A stretch of 64,000 nt of DNA from CAZBLK01 sp964492715 (GTDB lineage Bacteria; Bacillota; Clostridia; Lachnospirales; WRBF01), in contig CAZBLK010000007.1 in NCBI GenBank assembly GCA_964492715.1, positions 1 to 64,000 of the forward strand, in the 5' to 3' direction. The notes under the pieces were generated by a model. The model did no database searches and was not told where the DNA came from. It saw only the letters and a program-made list of their open reading frames with translations. Positions 17,154 through 25,441 of this stretch are shown piece after piece. The position numbers were made by a program, and so were the translations under genes. How positions within the stretch are numbered: the stretch's first letter is position 1; the number at the start of each line of letters is the position of its first letter.

Positions 17154-18470
17154 ATGCAGGAAAGGGCAAGAGCTAACTTTTCATATATAATAATTAGTGT
17201 GCTTTTGGTAATAAGTTTGCTTGCCTTTGGTTATCAGTTGCAAGAAAAGGATAGGTACAAGCAACTTTTGGACAACGCATACCGTTCTAGCTTGTACAAG
17301 GTGGCAGACAACGTTAGCAATGTGGCGCAAACGCTTGAAGCAATTCAGCTTGCAAGGGCAACCGAGCAAAACTTTGCGATGTTTGCACGTGCATGGGAGC
17401 AGTCTAAGGCGGCGCACGAAACTTTGGCGGCTCTTGCGTATAATGACGAAACTATTTCAGGTGCATTGGGCTATTTAAACGAAGTTTCAAACGTGTGCTA
17501 CGCAATGATGAAAAAGGGTGTCCATAAAGAGCAGCTTTTAACTGAGGAATGGCAAGCGTTAAGCCGCCTTGAAGGAGAAGCAAAGCAGCTTTCTGCTGCG
17601 CTTAACACAGCACTTGCAGAAGTTTCTTTGGCACGAAACATTTCATGGGACAGGCTTGCAAGCGAAAATGGTGTAGCTAAACAGGAATATAAAGGGCGTG
17701 GGCTTGCGGCAAAGCCGCTTTTAGGTTCGATTTCCAGCGTTTCAAATGCTTTTATAACTGATGAAAAAACTTATAGAGAGCAAGAAGCTTTGCTTGATGA
17801 AACATATATAGACGAGCAAACAGCTTTTCAGCTTGTGCTAAACATACTTATGGGCTACGACATAGATACTATAGTTTTTATAGAAAGTTATGGCTACGAG
17901 CCTATACCGTGTTATTCGTATGAGGTGCGGCTTAAAAACCAAACCGAGCCAACCATTTGGCTGAAATTATCAAGGCATGATGGGCGGCTTATTTCACTTA
18001 TTGAAAACACAACAGGCACACAAATAGAACCGCTAACTTTAGACACAGCAATGAATGCGGCAACAAAGTTTCTTTCCATAAACGGTTTTGAAAACATGCA
18101 CTGCTTTTTGTACAACGCTTTTGACGACGAAGTTTACTTTAACTTTGCACCTTTAGAAAACGGCGTACTGCTTTACCCAGACCAAGTTGTTTTAAAAGTT
18201 TCTTTAAATAGTGGAAGTATTTCATTTTCTGCAAAAGATTATGTAAAAAACCATAGAGAGCGTGGGCTAAACCAGCCTAAGCTTTCACAAAACGAGGTTA
18301 TGGAGCTTGTTTCAAACCAGCTTGACGTAAAAAACGTGCGGCTTGCACTAATTGAAAATGAGTATGGAAACGAAGTTTTGTGCTACGAGGTTGAAGGTAT
18401 TTTTAATGGTACTAGCAGGTATTTTATTTATTTGAATGGTGACAACGGTGGCGTTGAGCTTGTTGAATGA
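17154..18470 (+). CDS. ypeB: Germination protein YpeB
   Basis: YpeB localises and stabilises the cortex-lytic enzyme SleB in spores. The 438-residue protein has an N-terminal membrane anchor (about 11-30), a helical N-terminal region, and C-terminal PepSY-like repeats, as in the family. ATG 17154 follows an AGGTGA site. It lies directly downstream of the sleB-like gene, the usual pairing, although a hairpin repeat has been placed between them. Confidence 0.92.
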   Translation: MQERARANFSYIIISVLLVISLLAFGYQLQEKDRYKQLLDNAYRSSLYKVADNVSNVAQTLEAIQLARATEQNFAMFARAWEQSKAAHETLAALAYNDETISGALGYLNEVSNVCYAMMKKGVHKEQLLTEEWQALSRLEGEAKQLSAALNTALAEVSLARNISWDRLASENGVAKQEYKGRGLAAKPLLGSISSVSNAFITDEKTYREQEALLDETYIDEQTAFQLVLNILMGYDIDTIVFIESYGYEPIPCYSYEVRLKNQTEPTIWLKLSRHDGRLISLIENTTGTQIEPLTLDTAMNAATKFLSINGFENMHCFLYNAFDDEVYFNFAPLENGVLLYPDQVVLKVSLNSGSISFSAKDYVKNHRERGLNQPKLSQNEVMELVSNQLDVKNVRLALIENEYGNEVLCYEVEGIFNGTSRYFIYLNGDNGGVELVE

Positions 18471-18532
18471 CAGTAAAAACGCCCAAACAAAAGACGATTA
18501 CGGTTGTATAACTTGGTATACACTCCTCCTGG

Positions 18533-18564
18533 AATGACATGGGTTTAGCCTGTGTCATTTTTTT
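18533..18564 (+). terminator. Rho-independent terminator after ypeB
   Basis: AATGACATGGG pairs with CCTGTGTCATT and is followed by seven T. Its right half is repeated almost identically at 18900-18924, beyond the next small gene. Confidence 0.75.
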
Positions 18565-18673
18565 GGTTTAATTCTTACTTAATTTATAGTATTGACTGTT
18601 TACATAGGTATACCTATATTTTATAATTTTGAGTAATTCAATCATGAAAGCTATAGTAAAGAGGGGCTAACAT

Positions 18674-18895
18674 ATGAAATTTGAAAGAATCCGCAACTTG
18701 CGTGAAGATTGCGACTTTACACAAACAAAAGTTGCTTCATATTTATACATTAAACAAGCAACATATTCCGATTATGAAAGCGGTAACATAAACGTGCCTA
18801 TAGAAGCAATAATAAAGCTTGCACAGCTTTATGGCGTAAGTGTCGATTATTTAGTTGGGCTGACAGACGTAAAAAAGCCTTACCCACGAAAGTGA
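18674..18895 (+). CDS. Small XRE-family transcriptional regulator
   Basis: The 73-residue protein is a lone HTH_XRE domain: RIRNLREDCDFTQTKVASYL, then the recognition helix (KQATYSDYESG), then PIEAIIKLAQLYGVSVDYLVG. AGAGGGG precedes ATG 18674. It is monocistronic, bounded on both sides by near-identical 25-bp copies of a terminator arm, which hints that the gene arrived as a unit. A possible -10/-35 lies near 18590-18620. Target unknown. Confidence 0.85.
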   Translation: MKFERIRNLREDCDFTQTKVASYLYIKQATYSDYESGNINVPIEAIIKLAQLYGVSVDYLVGLTDVKKPYPRK

Positions 18896-18924
18896 CTAAA
18901 TGGGTTTAGCTTGTGTCATTTTTT
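18892..18924 (+). terminator. Terminator-like direct repeat after the XRE gene
   Basis: CTAAA-TGGG-TTTAG forms the inner stem and a T-run follows. The stretch 18900-18924 matches 18539-18563 in 24 of 25 bases. It also lies at the end of the convergent gene on the other strand. Confidence 0.6.
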
Positions 18925-18925
18925 G

Positions 18926-19495
18926 TTACCTCAAAATTTCTTCAAGCCTGCTTATTTCTTTGTTATCGGCAGAAAAAGCGACAATATCCAACTGCGGTTC
19001 TTTAAATTTGCTCATGTCTACAACCCATGCTCTTAAATTACTTTTTTCAGTTTCAACAATTCTAGCTTCGTTAGAAGCCTCGCCGTACCTTTCCGAAACT
19101 TGTATTTTAGAAATATCGGCGTTTGAAATTATTCCAAAGTTTAGTGGATAATAATTTCCTTGACTTTCTGTAATACTTTGATAAGTAAACCCTTGCCTTC
19201 TTAAAACTTCGTCTGCGTCGCCTATCATTCCGCTGTAAACAGTGTTGTAACCAGCAAAACCTTTTTTAACTAATGCAAAGCATAAATCTTTTTCGCTGAA
19301 CTGGTGATAGAGCACAAGGGTGAAGTCTTTTACCTTTTCTTGGTGGATTATATCTATTTTTTCGGGGTGTGATGAATACAATACTTCTTGCAAAGTTTTT
19401 GGGCCTTGTTTATAATTCTTATAACCAAGGTTTACAACGAAAAATGTGAAAAATGTTAGCATAAAAATTAACCTAACTATAGTAATTCTTCGCAT
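18926..19495 (-). CDS. Secreted or membrane-anchored protein, family not recognised
   Basis: The 189-residue protein begins with a basic tip and one hydrophobic segment (about 5-24), consistent with an uncleaved signal anchor. The rest is soluble and mixed alpha/beta in composition, without cysteines in a lipobox or any motif I know. It ends at the terminator of the XRE gene and is followed upstream by an 83-bp gap before dapB on the same strand, so it could be transcribed after dapB. Function unknown. Confidence 0.7.
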   Translation of the reverse strand: MRRITIVRLIFMLTFFTFFVVNLGYKNYKQGPKTLQEVLYSSHPEKIDIIHQEKVKDFTLVLYHQFSEKDLCFALVKKGFAGYNTVYSGMIGDADEVLRRQGFTYQSITESQGNYYPLNFGIISNADISKIQVSERYGEASNEARIVETEKSNLRAWVVDMSKFKEPQLDIVAFSADNKEISRLEEILR

Positions 19496-19578
19496 AAGGC
19501 TAGTCCTTTCAGTTTAAGTTGTAACTCTACCTATTAACGACATTGACTAGGGAAGCAAATCACCAACTCAGTTTCCGC

Positions 19579-20355
19579 CTACCCAACAATGTCCGAAACA
19601 AGCAGCTCCATGTCATAAAGCCCTGCGCCTTTAAACGCCAAAAACTTCGCCGCCTTCAAAGCACCAACAGCAAAAAGCTCCTTCGACTGGGCTTGATGCG
19701 AAAAAGACATAACCTCGTCTTTGCCAGCAAAAATTACTTCATGCTCACCGACAATTGTTCCGCCACGCACTGCACTAATGCCAATTTCCTCACGTTTACG
19801 CTTTTCCATTACTTTGCTTCTGTCGTAATTGTAATCAAGTGTGTTTTCTTCCGAAAGTGAACTTTTTATAGAGTCGGCAAGAAGAATTGCTGTTCCACTT
19901 GGCGCATCAAGCTTTTCTCGGTGGTGCTTTTCAATTATTTCAATGTCAAATCCACTTTCATAAAGGGACTTTGAATATTTTTTTAATATGCTGACGAGCA
20001 AGTTTACACCAAGCGACATGTTTGCAGACTTAAAAATTGCAACACTTTTAGCCGCCTCGTTAATTTTTTCCATAGTTTGCTCTGTAAGCCCTGTTGTGCA
20101 AATTACGGCTGGTATTTTACTTTTTACCGAATAGTCAAGCAGCAAAGGCACAGCACCTGCATACGAAAAGTCGATTATAACGTCTGCATTTTCTGTACAT
20201 TCGTCCAAACAAGCGTATGTAGGGAAGGGCATTTGCAAAGAAGGGTAGGCTGCATCAACGCCCGCAACAATTTCAATTTCGGCATCAGCTTGTGCAAGGC
20301 TAGTAATAACCCTTCCCATTTTGCCTAAATAACCATGTATTAAAAGCTTAATCAA
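19579..20355 (-). CDS. dapB: 4-hydroxy-tetrahydrodipicolinate reductase
   Basis: DapB reduces the product of DapA with NAD(P)H in lysine and meso-diaminopimelate synthesis, and its product pathway also feeds spore dipicolinate. The 258-residue protein shows the N-terminal nucleotide-binding GYLGKMG and the family signature EKHHREKLDAPSGTA with the catalytic His and Lys. Downstream of asd and dapA on the same strand. AGGTTAT precedes ATG 20355. Confidence 0.95.
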   Translation of the reverse strand: MIKLLIHGYLGKMGRVITSLAQADAEIEIVAGVDAAYPSLQMPFPTYACLDECTENADVIIDFSYAGAVPLLLDYSVKSKIPAVICTTGLTEQTMEKINEAAKSVAIFKSANMSLGVNLLVSILKKYSKSLYESGFDIEIIEKHHREKLDAPSGTAILLADSIKSSLSEENTLDYNYDRSKVMEKRKREEIGISAVRGGTIVGEHEVIFAGKDEVMSFSHQAQSKELFAVGALKAAKFLAFKGAGLYDMELLVSDIVG

Positions 20356-20388
20356 AACATAACCTCCATAGTAATAAAACCTAAAAAC

Positions 20389-20464
20389 CTTGGGGCGCTC
20401 CCAAAAAACGGGTCAAGGGGCAAGCCCCTTGCGGGGGTTTGGGGGCAGAGCCCCCAAGGTCTTA
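20389..20464. repeat. Dispersed GC-rich hairpin repeat, long type (copy A2, inverted)
   Basis: A full copy in the opposite orientation (20410-20464) lies between dapA and dapB, beside a partial copy (CCTTGGGGCGCTCCCAAA, about 20398-20406 onward). Stems CAAGGGGC/GCCCCTTG and GGGGGC/GCCCCC are intact. Confidence 0.85.
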
Positions 20465-20468
20465 CATC

Positions 20469-21350
20469 TTAAATCATTCCATACCTCATAAGCTCCTGCC
20501 GTAAAACTTCAGCACAACTGTCCTCAACATCAACAAGCGGCAACCGACACTTGCCAACATCAAGCCCCATCATGTTTAAAGCCGCCTTAACAGGCATTGG
20601 GCTAACTTCCATAAAGAGCGCACGCACCAACCCATTAATTCCAAGCTGTAGCTTTAACGCCGTTTCCAAGTCCTTATTAAAAAATGCCTCAACCATGTCA
20701 TGCACTTGCTTTGGCGCAACGTTTGCAACTGTTGAAATTACACCTTTACCGCCAAGCGAAAGTACAGGCACTACGTGGTCGTCGTTGCCTGCGTAAATGT
20801 CAAGCTTGCCTTCGCAACGCTCTGCAATTTCAGCAATTTGCACTATGTTACTGCTTGCTTCTTTTATTGCAACAATGTTTTCAACGTTTGAAAGTTGTTG
20901 TGCAGTCTTTGGCAAAATACTAATTGATGTTCTTGCCGGCACGCTGTAAAGAACAATTGGCAAGCCAACGCTTGCTGCAATTGCTTCATAGTGCGCTACA
21001 AGCCCTTTTTGCGACGTTTTGTTGTAGTACGGTGTAACAATTAAAAGCCCGTCTGCCCCAGCTTTTTCTGCACCTTTTGAAAGTTGAATGCTATGCTCTG
21101 TGCAGTTGCTTCCTGTTCCTGCAATTACAGGAACACGCTTTTTTGTAAAGTCAACAGCCGCTTTTATTACTTCAAGCTGCTCATCTTCCGAAAGTGTAGA
21201 AGCTTCGCCAGTTGTACCACATGTAATTATTGCGTCAATGCCGTTTTCAATTTGGCGGTTTATCAAGCGTTCATAACAGTCAAAATTTACTGAGCCGTCA
21301 GCGTTAAACGGTGTTACAATTGCAACGCCTGCCCCCTTAAAAATTGTCAT
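20469..21350 (-). CDS. dapA: 4-hydroxy-tetrahydrodipicolinate synthase
   Basis: DapA condenses pyruvate with aspartate semialdehyde, the first committed step to diaminopimelate and lysine. The 293-residue TIM-barrel protein shows GTTGEASTL, the active-site Tyr in YSVPART, the Schiff-base Lys in VAIKEAS and GNDD. AGGGGG precedes ATG 21350. It follows asd on the same strand with a 66-bp gap and precedes dapB, giving the operon asd-dapA-dapB. Confidence 0.96.
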   Translation of the reverse strand: MTIFKGAGVAIVTPFNADGSVNFDCYERLINRQIENGIDAIITCGTTGEASTLSEDEQLEVIKAAVDFTKKRVPVIAGTGSNCTEHSIQLSKGAEKAGADGLLIVTPYYNKTSQKGLVAHYEAIAASVGLPIVLYSVPARTSISILPKTAQQLSNVENIVAIKEASSNIVQIAEIAERCEGKLDIYAGNDDHVVPVLSLGGKGVISTVANVAPKQVHDMVEAFFNKDLETALKLQLGINGLVRALFMEVSPMPVKAALNMMGLDVGKCRLPLVDVEDSCAEVLRQELMRYGMI

Positions 21351-21416
21351 AAATTCCCCCTCCTATATTTTTTATGTACAAGCTTTTCCGTTCATACTAT
21401 AGGAAAAGCATTAAAT

Positions 21417-22406
21417 TTAAACCAATAACTCTGCAATTTGCACAGCGTTTGTAGCCGCACCTTTTCTTACATTGTCAGCAACCACCCATAAGTTTAAGCC
21501 ATTGTCAACAGTGTCGTCACGCCTAATGCGCCCGGCAAAAACTTCGTCCTTGCCCTCGGCTGTAAGCGGCATTGGGTATTCAAACTTAGAAGTGTCGTTT
21601 TGCAACACAAGACCTTTTGTATTTTTAAGAAGCTCTAAAACTTCATTCATTTCAAACGGATTTTCAAACTCAACATTTATAGAAACACAGTGACCAAACT
21701 TTACAGGAACACGAACAGTAGTTGCCGTAACTTTTATATCAGGAGCGTGCAAAATTTTCTTTGTTTCAAAAACCATTTTCAATTCTTCCTTTGTGTAGCC
21801 GCTTTCTGTGAAAACGTCAATTTGCGGAATAATGTTTCCGGCGATTTCGTACCTAAAAGTTGTGTTGCTTGACTTGCCGTAAGTTCCGTCTTCAAGGTCT
21901 TTTATACCGCCCATTCCTGCGCCCGAAACTGATTGGTACGTCGAATAAATTACACGTTTAATTTTAAAGGCTTCATGAAGCGGTTTTAAAGCAACTACAG
22001 CAGGAATTGTAGAGCAGTTTGGGTTTGCAATAATTCCGCTGTTTAACTTAACGTCCTCTGGGTTTACCTCTGGAACAACAAGCGGCACGTCGTCGTGCTG
22101 ACGCCAAAAAGAGCTGTTGTCAACGACTACACAGCCAGCTTTAGCAGCAAAAGGTGCAAAGTGTCCGCTTGTTCCGCCGCCTGCGGAAAACAGCGCAACG
22201 TCAATTCCCCGTCCGTCAAAAGACGTTTCTTTAAGTTCTTCAACAACGTATGTTTTGCCACGAAACGTAAGCTCTGCGCCTGACGACCTTGCAGAAGCCA
22301 TTACATAAAACTCGTTTATAGGGAAATTCCTTTCTTCAAGAACTTTTAAAAAAGTTCTGCCAACCATTCCAGTTGCGCCTACTACGGCAACGTTAAGTTT
22401 TCTCAT
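21417..22406 (-). CDS. asd: Aspartate-semialdehyde dehydrogenase
   Basis: Asd makes aspartate semialdehyde for lysine, threonine and methionine synthesis. The 329-residue protein has GATGMVGRTF at the N-terminus, VDNSSFWR, and the catalytic Cys in NPNCSTIP. ATG 22406 is chosen because AAGGAGAATTAGC precedes it; the open frame continues upstream only because it reads through a dispersed repeat. First gene of the asd-dapA-dapB set. Confidence 0.95.
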   Translation of the reverse strand: MRKLNVAVVGATGMVGRTFLKVLEERNFPINEFYVMASARSSGAELTFRGKTYVVEELKETSFDGRGIDVALFSAGGGTSGHFAPFAAKAGCVVVDNSSFWRQHDDVPLVVPEVNPEDVKLNSGIIANPNCSTIPAVVALKPLHEAFKIKRVIYSTYQSVSGAGMGGIKDLEDGTYGKSSNTTFRYEIAGNIIPQIDVFTESGYTKEELKMVFETKKILHAPDIKVTATTVRVPVKFGHCVSINVEFENPFEMNEVLELLKNTKGLVLQNDTSKFEYPMPLTAEGKDEVFAGRIRRDDTVDNGLNLWVVADNVRKGAATNAVQIAELLV

Positions 22407-22448
22407 GCTAATTCTCCTTGGACTTAAAGATTTAAAGATTCTAAAGAT

Positions 22449-22503
22449 TAAGACCTTAGGGGCGCTGCCCCTAAAACCCCGCAAGGGGCTTGCCCTTGAC
22501 CCC
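22449..22503. repeat. Dispersed GC-rich hairpin repeat, long type (copy A3)
   Basis: A full copy between tmk and asd: TTAGGGGC pairs with GCCCCTAA, and CAAGGGGC with GCCCTTG. The TTAGGGG/CCCCTAA change relative to other copies keeps the stem paired, a compensatory change. Confidence 0.85.
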
Positions 22504-22534
22504 TTTTTTTAAAAGACTTTCCTGCCTTTGATTT

Positions 22535-23200
22535 TTATATGCCAATTATTTCTACTATTTTTTTGTTTATTTCTTCTGGTGCAAGCATTTTGCCGTCTTC
22601 CATACAGTTTACTATATGGAGGTTTTTATGTTCTTGTGCAAGCGATAAGTAAAGCTTGCGTGTTTTATCCATAAAGTCTGCCGAGCTTTCGTAGACATCA
22701 AGGTTTTCGCCTACATAGTCACGAAAGCCTTTTTTGCCTACGTTTTCCATTGAAGTGTTTTTGTCAATGTCTAGCACAATGTACATGTGCGGCGTTGGCA
22801 GACCCAGCACTTCATGCTCCAGTTTAAAAACCCAGTCGGCAAAAGCTTTTTGGTCGTTTGCCCTTGCGCCTTGGTACACAGCGTTTGATAAAGTGTACCT
22901 GTTTAAAAGTACGTAGTCAAAGTTTTTTAAACCGTGGTTTTGTTCTAGCTTGTCAAAGCAATGCTTACGGTCCATGGCGTACCACAGCGCCATGGACTTT
23001 GCGTCAACACAATCTGCCGAAGCCGCACCATTTCCAGAAAGCATTTCCCCAACTTCTTTTCCAAAAAAACTTTCGTATATTGGAAAAGAAAGCGTTGCAC
23101 ATGTTTTGCCTTTTTGCTCAATAAAATTAGCAAGCAAGTTAAACTGTGTGCCTTTGCCAGAGCCGTCAATTCCTTCAAGTGCGATTATCCTTTGTGACAT
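22535..23200 (-). CDS. tmk: Thymidylate kinase
   Basis: Tmk phosphorylates dTMP to dTDP. The 221-residue protein has the P-loop GIDGSGKGTQ, NRYTLSN in place of the usual DRY motif region, and a C-terminal lid segment. The P-loop plus length fit thymidylate kinases of the Gram-positive type, but the sequence is somewhat divergent and another deoxynucleoside monophosphate kinase role is possible. AGGAAAATT precedes ATG 23200. It lies between the PEGA gene and asd on the same strand. Confidence 0.85.
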   Translation of the reverse strand: MSQRIIALEGIDGSGKGTQFNLLANFIEQKGKTCATLSFPIYESFFGKEVGEMLSGNGAASADCVDAKSMALWYAMDRKHCFDKLEQNHGLKNFDYVLLNRYTLSNAVYQGARANDQKAFADWVFKLEHEVLGLPTPHMYIVLDIDKNTSMENVGKKGFRDYVGENLDVYESSADFMDKTRKLYLSLAQEHKNLHIVNCMEDGKMLAPEEINKKIVEIIGI

Positions 23201-23236
23201 AATTTTCCTCGTTTCAGTTTTAAAGCTTTATAATAT

Positions 23237-24685
23237 TTATTCAGAGTCTATAGGTTGCAAATTAAACAAATAACTATGCTCTGTGTCTGTAATTTCAATA
23301 GCCATTGGATACTCTTTATAGCCCTCTGCTTTAAGTGTTACTACGTGCACACCGTATTGCAAAGGAATTGTAAGCGGTGCTACCCCAACATAAGCGTTGT
23401 CTATAAACACGTCAGCGTTAACAGGTGCTGTTGAAATTAAAAGCCTGCCCATTAAAAGCGTGTCTTCAACTATTTTTTGAAGTTTTGCTGTAACAACTGC
23501 TGGGTTTTGTGCAACCACAGCTTTAGCTTCGTAAGGCTCGTAGCCTTCCTTTTCAACTTTAATTGTGTATTCGCCGTAGTCTAAAGGAATTTGCCCAGTA
23601 AGCTCTGTTTTTGTGCCGTCAATGTAAATTGTTGCACCTTCTACGTCAACATCAATTGTAATAACCCCTCTTTTAAGCTGAATTTCCGAAAGGTCAACAG
23701 TTGACGTTTCCCCAAGCGAAACTGTAACCTCTGTAATAAATGGGTCAATGTTTGCGCCTTTTATAACAATTTTGTGGCTGCCCTCTAAAAGCTCAATTTT
23801 TTTTGCTTCGTCAAGCGCCCTAAACACGGTTGTGTCAACTTCAATTGTTCCATCTTTTATTTTGTCGCCGTTTACAACCTCAAGTGTGCCGTGACCATTT
23901 GCAAGCTCTATAAACAAAAGCTTGTTTTTTAAGCCCCTAACTGTAACATAGTCCATTGGGCTTAGTTGCGAAATGTTGTAGTTGCCGCCACGAAAAACTG
24001 AAATTAAGTTGCTGTCGTATCCATAAACGTCGTTTCCAATTGTAATTGCCGACTTTGCTATGTCAACCCTTACATTTTTAACGTTTTTAAACTCCCATGC
24101 AGCCGTGCTTTCATAAACAGCAGTTAAGTTTCCGTTTCGTGCGTCAAACTTAACGTCCATAATGTCGCCAGCTTTAAGCTCGGCAAAAACAAGCATTTGC
24201 CCATATTTATCCGAAATCTTTGTAGTTACATCTGCATATAAATTATACTGTTTGCTCGTTTCTATATCAAGCACTTTTATTTGGCTTGTTTCGCTGGAAG
24301 TTTCCAAAATTAGCGTGGTTAGTTCTGTAAGTTCAATTTCGTCTTCTATTGCTACTTCTGTTTTAATTGGTGTTTCTGTTTGAACAATGTTTTTTGCACC
24401 GCTATCTTTGGATAAAAACTTGTTAAACACAATAGAAAAAACAGTAATGCTTATTATTACGCCAAAAATAATTGTAACAACGTAAAAAACTGCAAGCTGT
24501 GATTTTTGCGGCTTCACACGACGCTGCTCTGGTCTTTTTTGCCGCACCTGTGTTTTTTCAAGCGGTTTAAGTGATAAATCTTCAAAAACTTTTGTTTCCG
24601 ACGGTGTGTAGTACACGCCGTCACGCTCGTAATCTTTTATGCTTTTTTTAGGGCGGTTGTTTCCCCCACCTTTTTTTGAGTCCAT
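23237..24685 (-). CDS. PEGA-domain membrane-anchored protein
   Basis: The 482-residue protein has a basic cytoplasmic N-terminus (about 1-65), one membrane segment (about 66-88), and a long extracytoplasmic part. The C-terminal third contains two or more PEGA repeats, recognised by GATIYIDGTK...PLDYGEYTIKVEKEGY and the later copy ending HVVTLKAEGYKEYP. PEGA domains are common in surface proteins of Firmicutes; their ligand is not established. GAGGTGAC precedes ATG 24685. Upstream begins a 755-bp region without a long gene. Confidence 0.85.
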   Translation of the reverse strand: MDSKKGGGNNRPKKSIKDYERDGVYYTPSETKVFEDLSLKPLEKTQVRQKRPEQRRVKPQKSQLAVFYVVTIIFGVIISITVFSIVFNKFLSKDSGAKNIVQTETPIKTEVAIEDEIELTELTTLILETSSETSQIKVLDIETSKQYNLYADVTTKISDKYGQMLVFAELKAGDIMDVKFDARNGNLTAVYESTAAWEFKNVKNVRVDIAKSAITIGNDVYGYDSNLISVFRGGNYNISQLSPMDYVTVRGLKNKLLFIELANGHGTLEVVNGDKIKDGTIEVDTTVFRALDEAKKIELLEGSHKIVIKGANIDPFITEVTVSLGETSTVDLSEIQLKRGVITIDVDVEGATIYIDGTKTELTGQIPLDYGEYTIKVEKEGYEPYEAKAVVAQNPAVVTAKLQKIVEDTLLMGRLLISTAPVNADVFIDNAYVGVAPLTIPLQYGVHVVTLKAEGYKEYPMAIEITDTEHSYLFNLQPIDSE

Positions 24686-24743
24686 TTGTCACCTCTTGTT
24701 TTTGTATTGCTTCAAAGCTGAATATAAATTCAGTATATTTTAT

Positions 24744-24850
24744 TATCGCAATTTGAATAAACTGTTCACCATTATGCGTAAAAATCGTTGAAGCGTTCGA
24801 TATTTTTGTGGCAAAATCATTTGGTGAATATAAAAACTCAAATTGCTATA
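24744..24850. mobile_element. MITE-like element, TATAGCAATT family (diverged copy)
   Basis: A 107-bp segment with imperfect inverted ends: TATCGCAATTTGA...TTCACC on the left and GGTGAA...TCAAATTGCTATA on the right. An internal ATCG/CGAT hairpin is visible. The ends resemble the element at 11669-11771. Support is moderate. Confidence 0.5.
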
Positions 24851-24910
24851 TTATTATTTTAAACTTTTTAAGGTGAATATGCAAGGGGCGTGAGGAGTGC
24901 AAAAAACATA

Positions 24911-25004
24911 AAAAAAGTACCCCTTGTACTAACTCCGATTAAAGGGTAATAACTTCCAAGCAAAACGTATAAAAGGATACTGAAAACTACAACGGTACTT
25001 TTGC
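24911..25004. repeat. Inverted-repeat-bounded segment of unknown nature
   Basis: AAAAGTACCCCTTGTA on the left and TACAACGGTACTTTT on the right are imperfect inverted copies about 75 bp apart. No coding frame is present. It could be a small mobile element or a structured RNA. Confidence 0.35.
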
Positions 25005-25058
25005 TAAAATTTTACAGGTGTTATACTATTTTATTTTAAAAATATACATTTAAAACTA

Positions 25059-25087
25059 TTGAATTTATGTATAAAAAAATGTATAAT
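25059..25087 (+). promoter_or_regulatory. Promoter of the antisense RNA
   Basis: TTGAAT (25059-25064) and TATAAT (25082-25087) are separated by exactly 17 bp. No open frame follows on this strand, but a terminator does (25187-25224), so a short non-coding RNA is expected. Confidence 0.7.
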
Positions 25088-25093
25088 GTATAT

Positions 25094-25224
25094 ATAATAA
25101 ATAGGTGCTAACGGTTGGAACGTTAACACCTAGCACAGCCAATAGACAGTTGGCTTATCTTAATTTTTGTTTTAATTATTAATCAAAATAACCGCAACCT
25201 TTGTGATTGGGCGGTTATTTTTTT
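25094..25224 (+). ncRNA. Putative antisense RNA antitoxin of a type I toxin-antitoxin pair
   Basis: The stretch lies between a 17-bp-spaced promoter and a terminator formed by AATAACCGC (25187-25195) and GCGGTTATT (25211-25219) with a T-run. It contains two further stems: GGTGCTAACG/CGTTAACACC and AGCCAA/TTGGCT. It is complementary to the 3' end and 3' untranslated region of the toxin mRNA read from the other strand, the layout known from TxpA/RatA and BsrG/SR4. The exact 5' end is inferred. Confidence 0.6.
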
Positions 25225-25301
25225 GAGTTCTTTTCATTCATTAATTCTACAATTAGTAACCCAAAGGTTAACATAAGCATTAATGCTTGATAAGTCGTCA
25301 T
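25215..25301 (-). CDS. Type I toxin, putative holin-like peptide
   Basis: A 28-codon frame encodes a peptide beginning MTTYQALMLMLTFGLLIVEL and ending in a short basic tail (NEKNSKK). This is the pattern of the Firmicutes holin-like toxin peptides (MTTYEAL... followed by one membrane helix), which depolarise or perforate the host membrane. AGGGGGTGA lies 4-5 bases before ATG 25301 and is inside a small hairpin. After the stop comes a GC stem (AATAACCGC...GCGGTTATT) and two more stems. The family match rests on motif recognition, not on a search. Confidence 0.75.
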   Translation of the reverse strand: MTTYQALMLMLTFGLLIVELMNEKNSKK

Positions 25302-25303
25302 GT

Positions 25304-25323
25304 GCTCACCCCCTTTCGGGGTT
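25304..25323 (-). promoter_or_regulatory. Ribosome-binding-site hairpin of the toxin
   Basis: On the minus strand CCCC-GAAA-GGGG forms a stem with a GNRA tetraloop, and its 3' arm is part of the Shine-Dalgarno sequence AGGGGGTGA. Folding would hide the site and lower toxin translation, as is typical of type I toxin mRNAs. A possible -10 (TAAAAT) lies at 25354-25359 on the same strand. Confidence 0.6.
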
Positions 25324-25441
25324 AAGCCAACCGCCCTATTGGTGTGCGTCCACATTTTACCATTTATCTCTACAAAAAACTACAATAATATTAGAAATAC
25401 TTTTATATAAATTTTTATAAAGCCCCCCATTTCTAAATTAT

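Noticed and set aside
22407..22484. N-terminal extension of asd reading upstream to 22484
   Set aside because: The extension is the translation of a dispersed hairpin repeat, has no ribosome site, and the family N-terminus begins at ATG 22406.
24686..25441. Riboswitch upstream of the PEGA gene or response regulator
   Set aside because: No recognisable aptamer core; the conserved stems are explained by the toxin-antitoxin RNAs.
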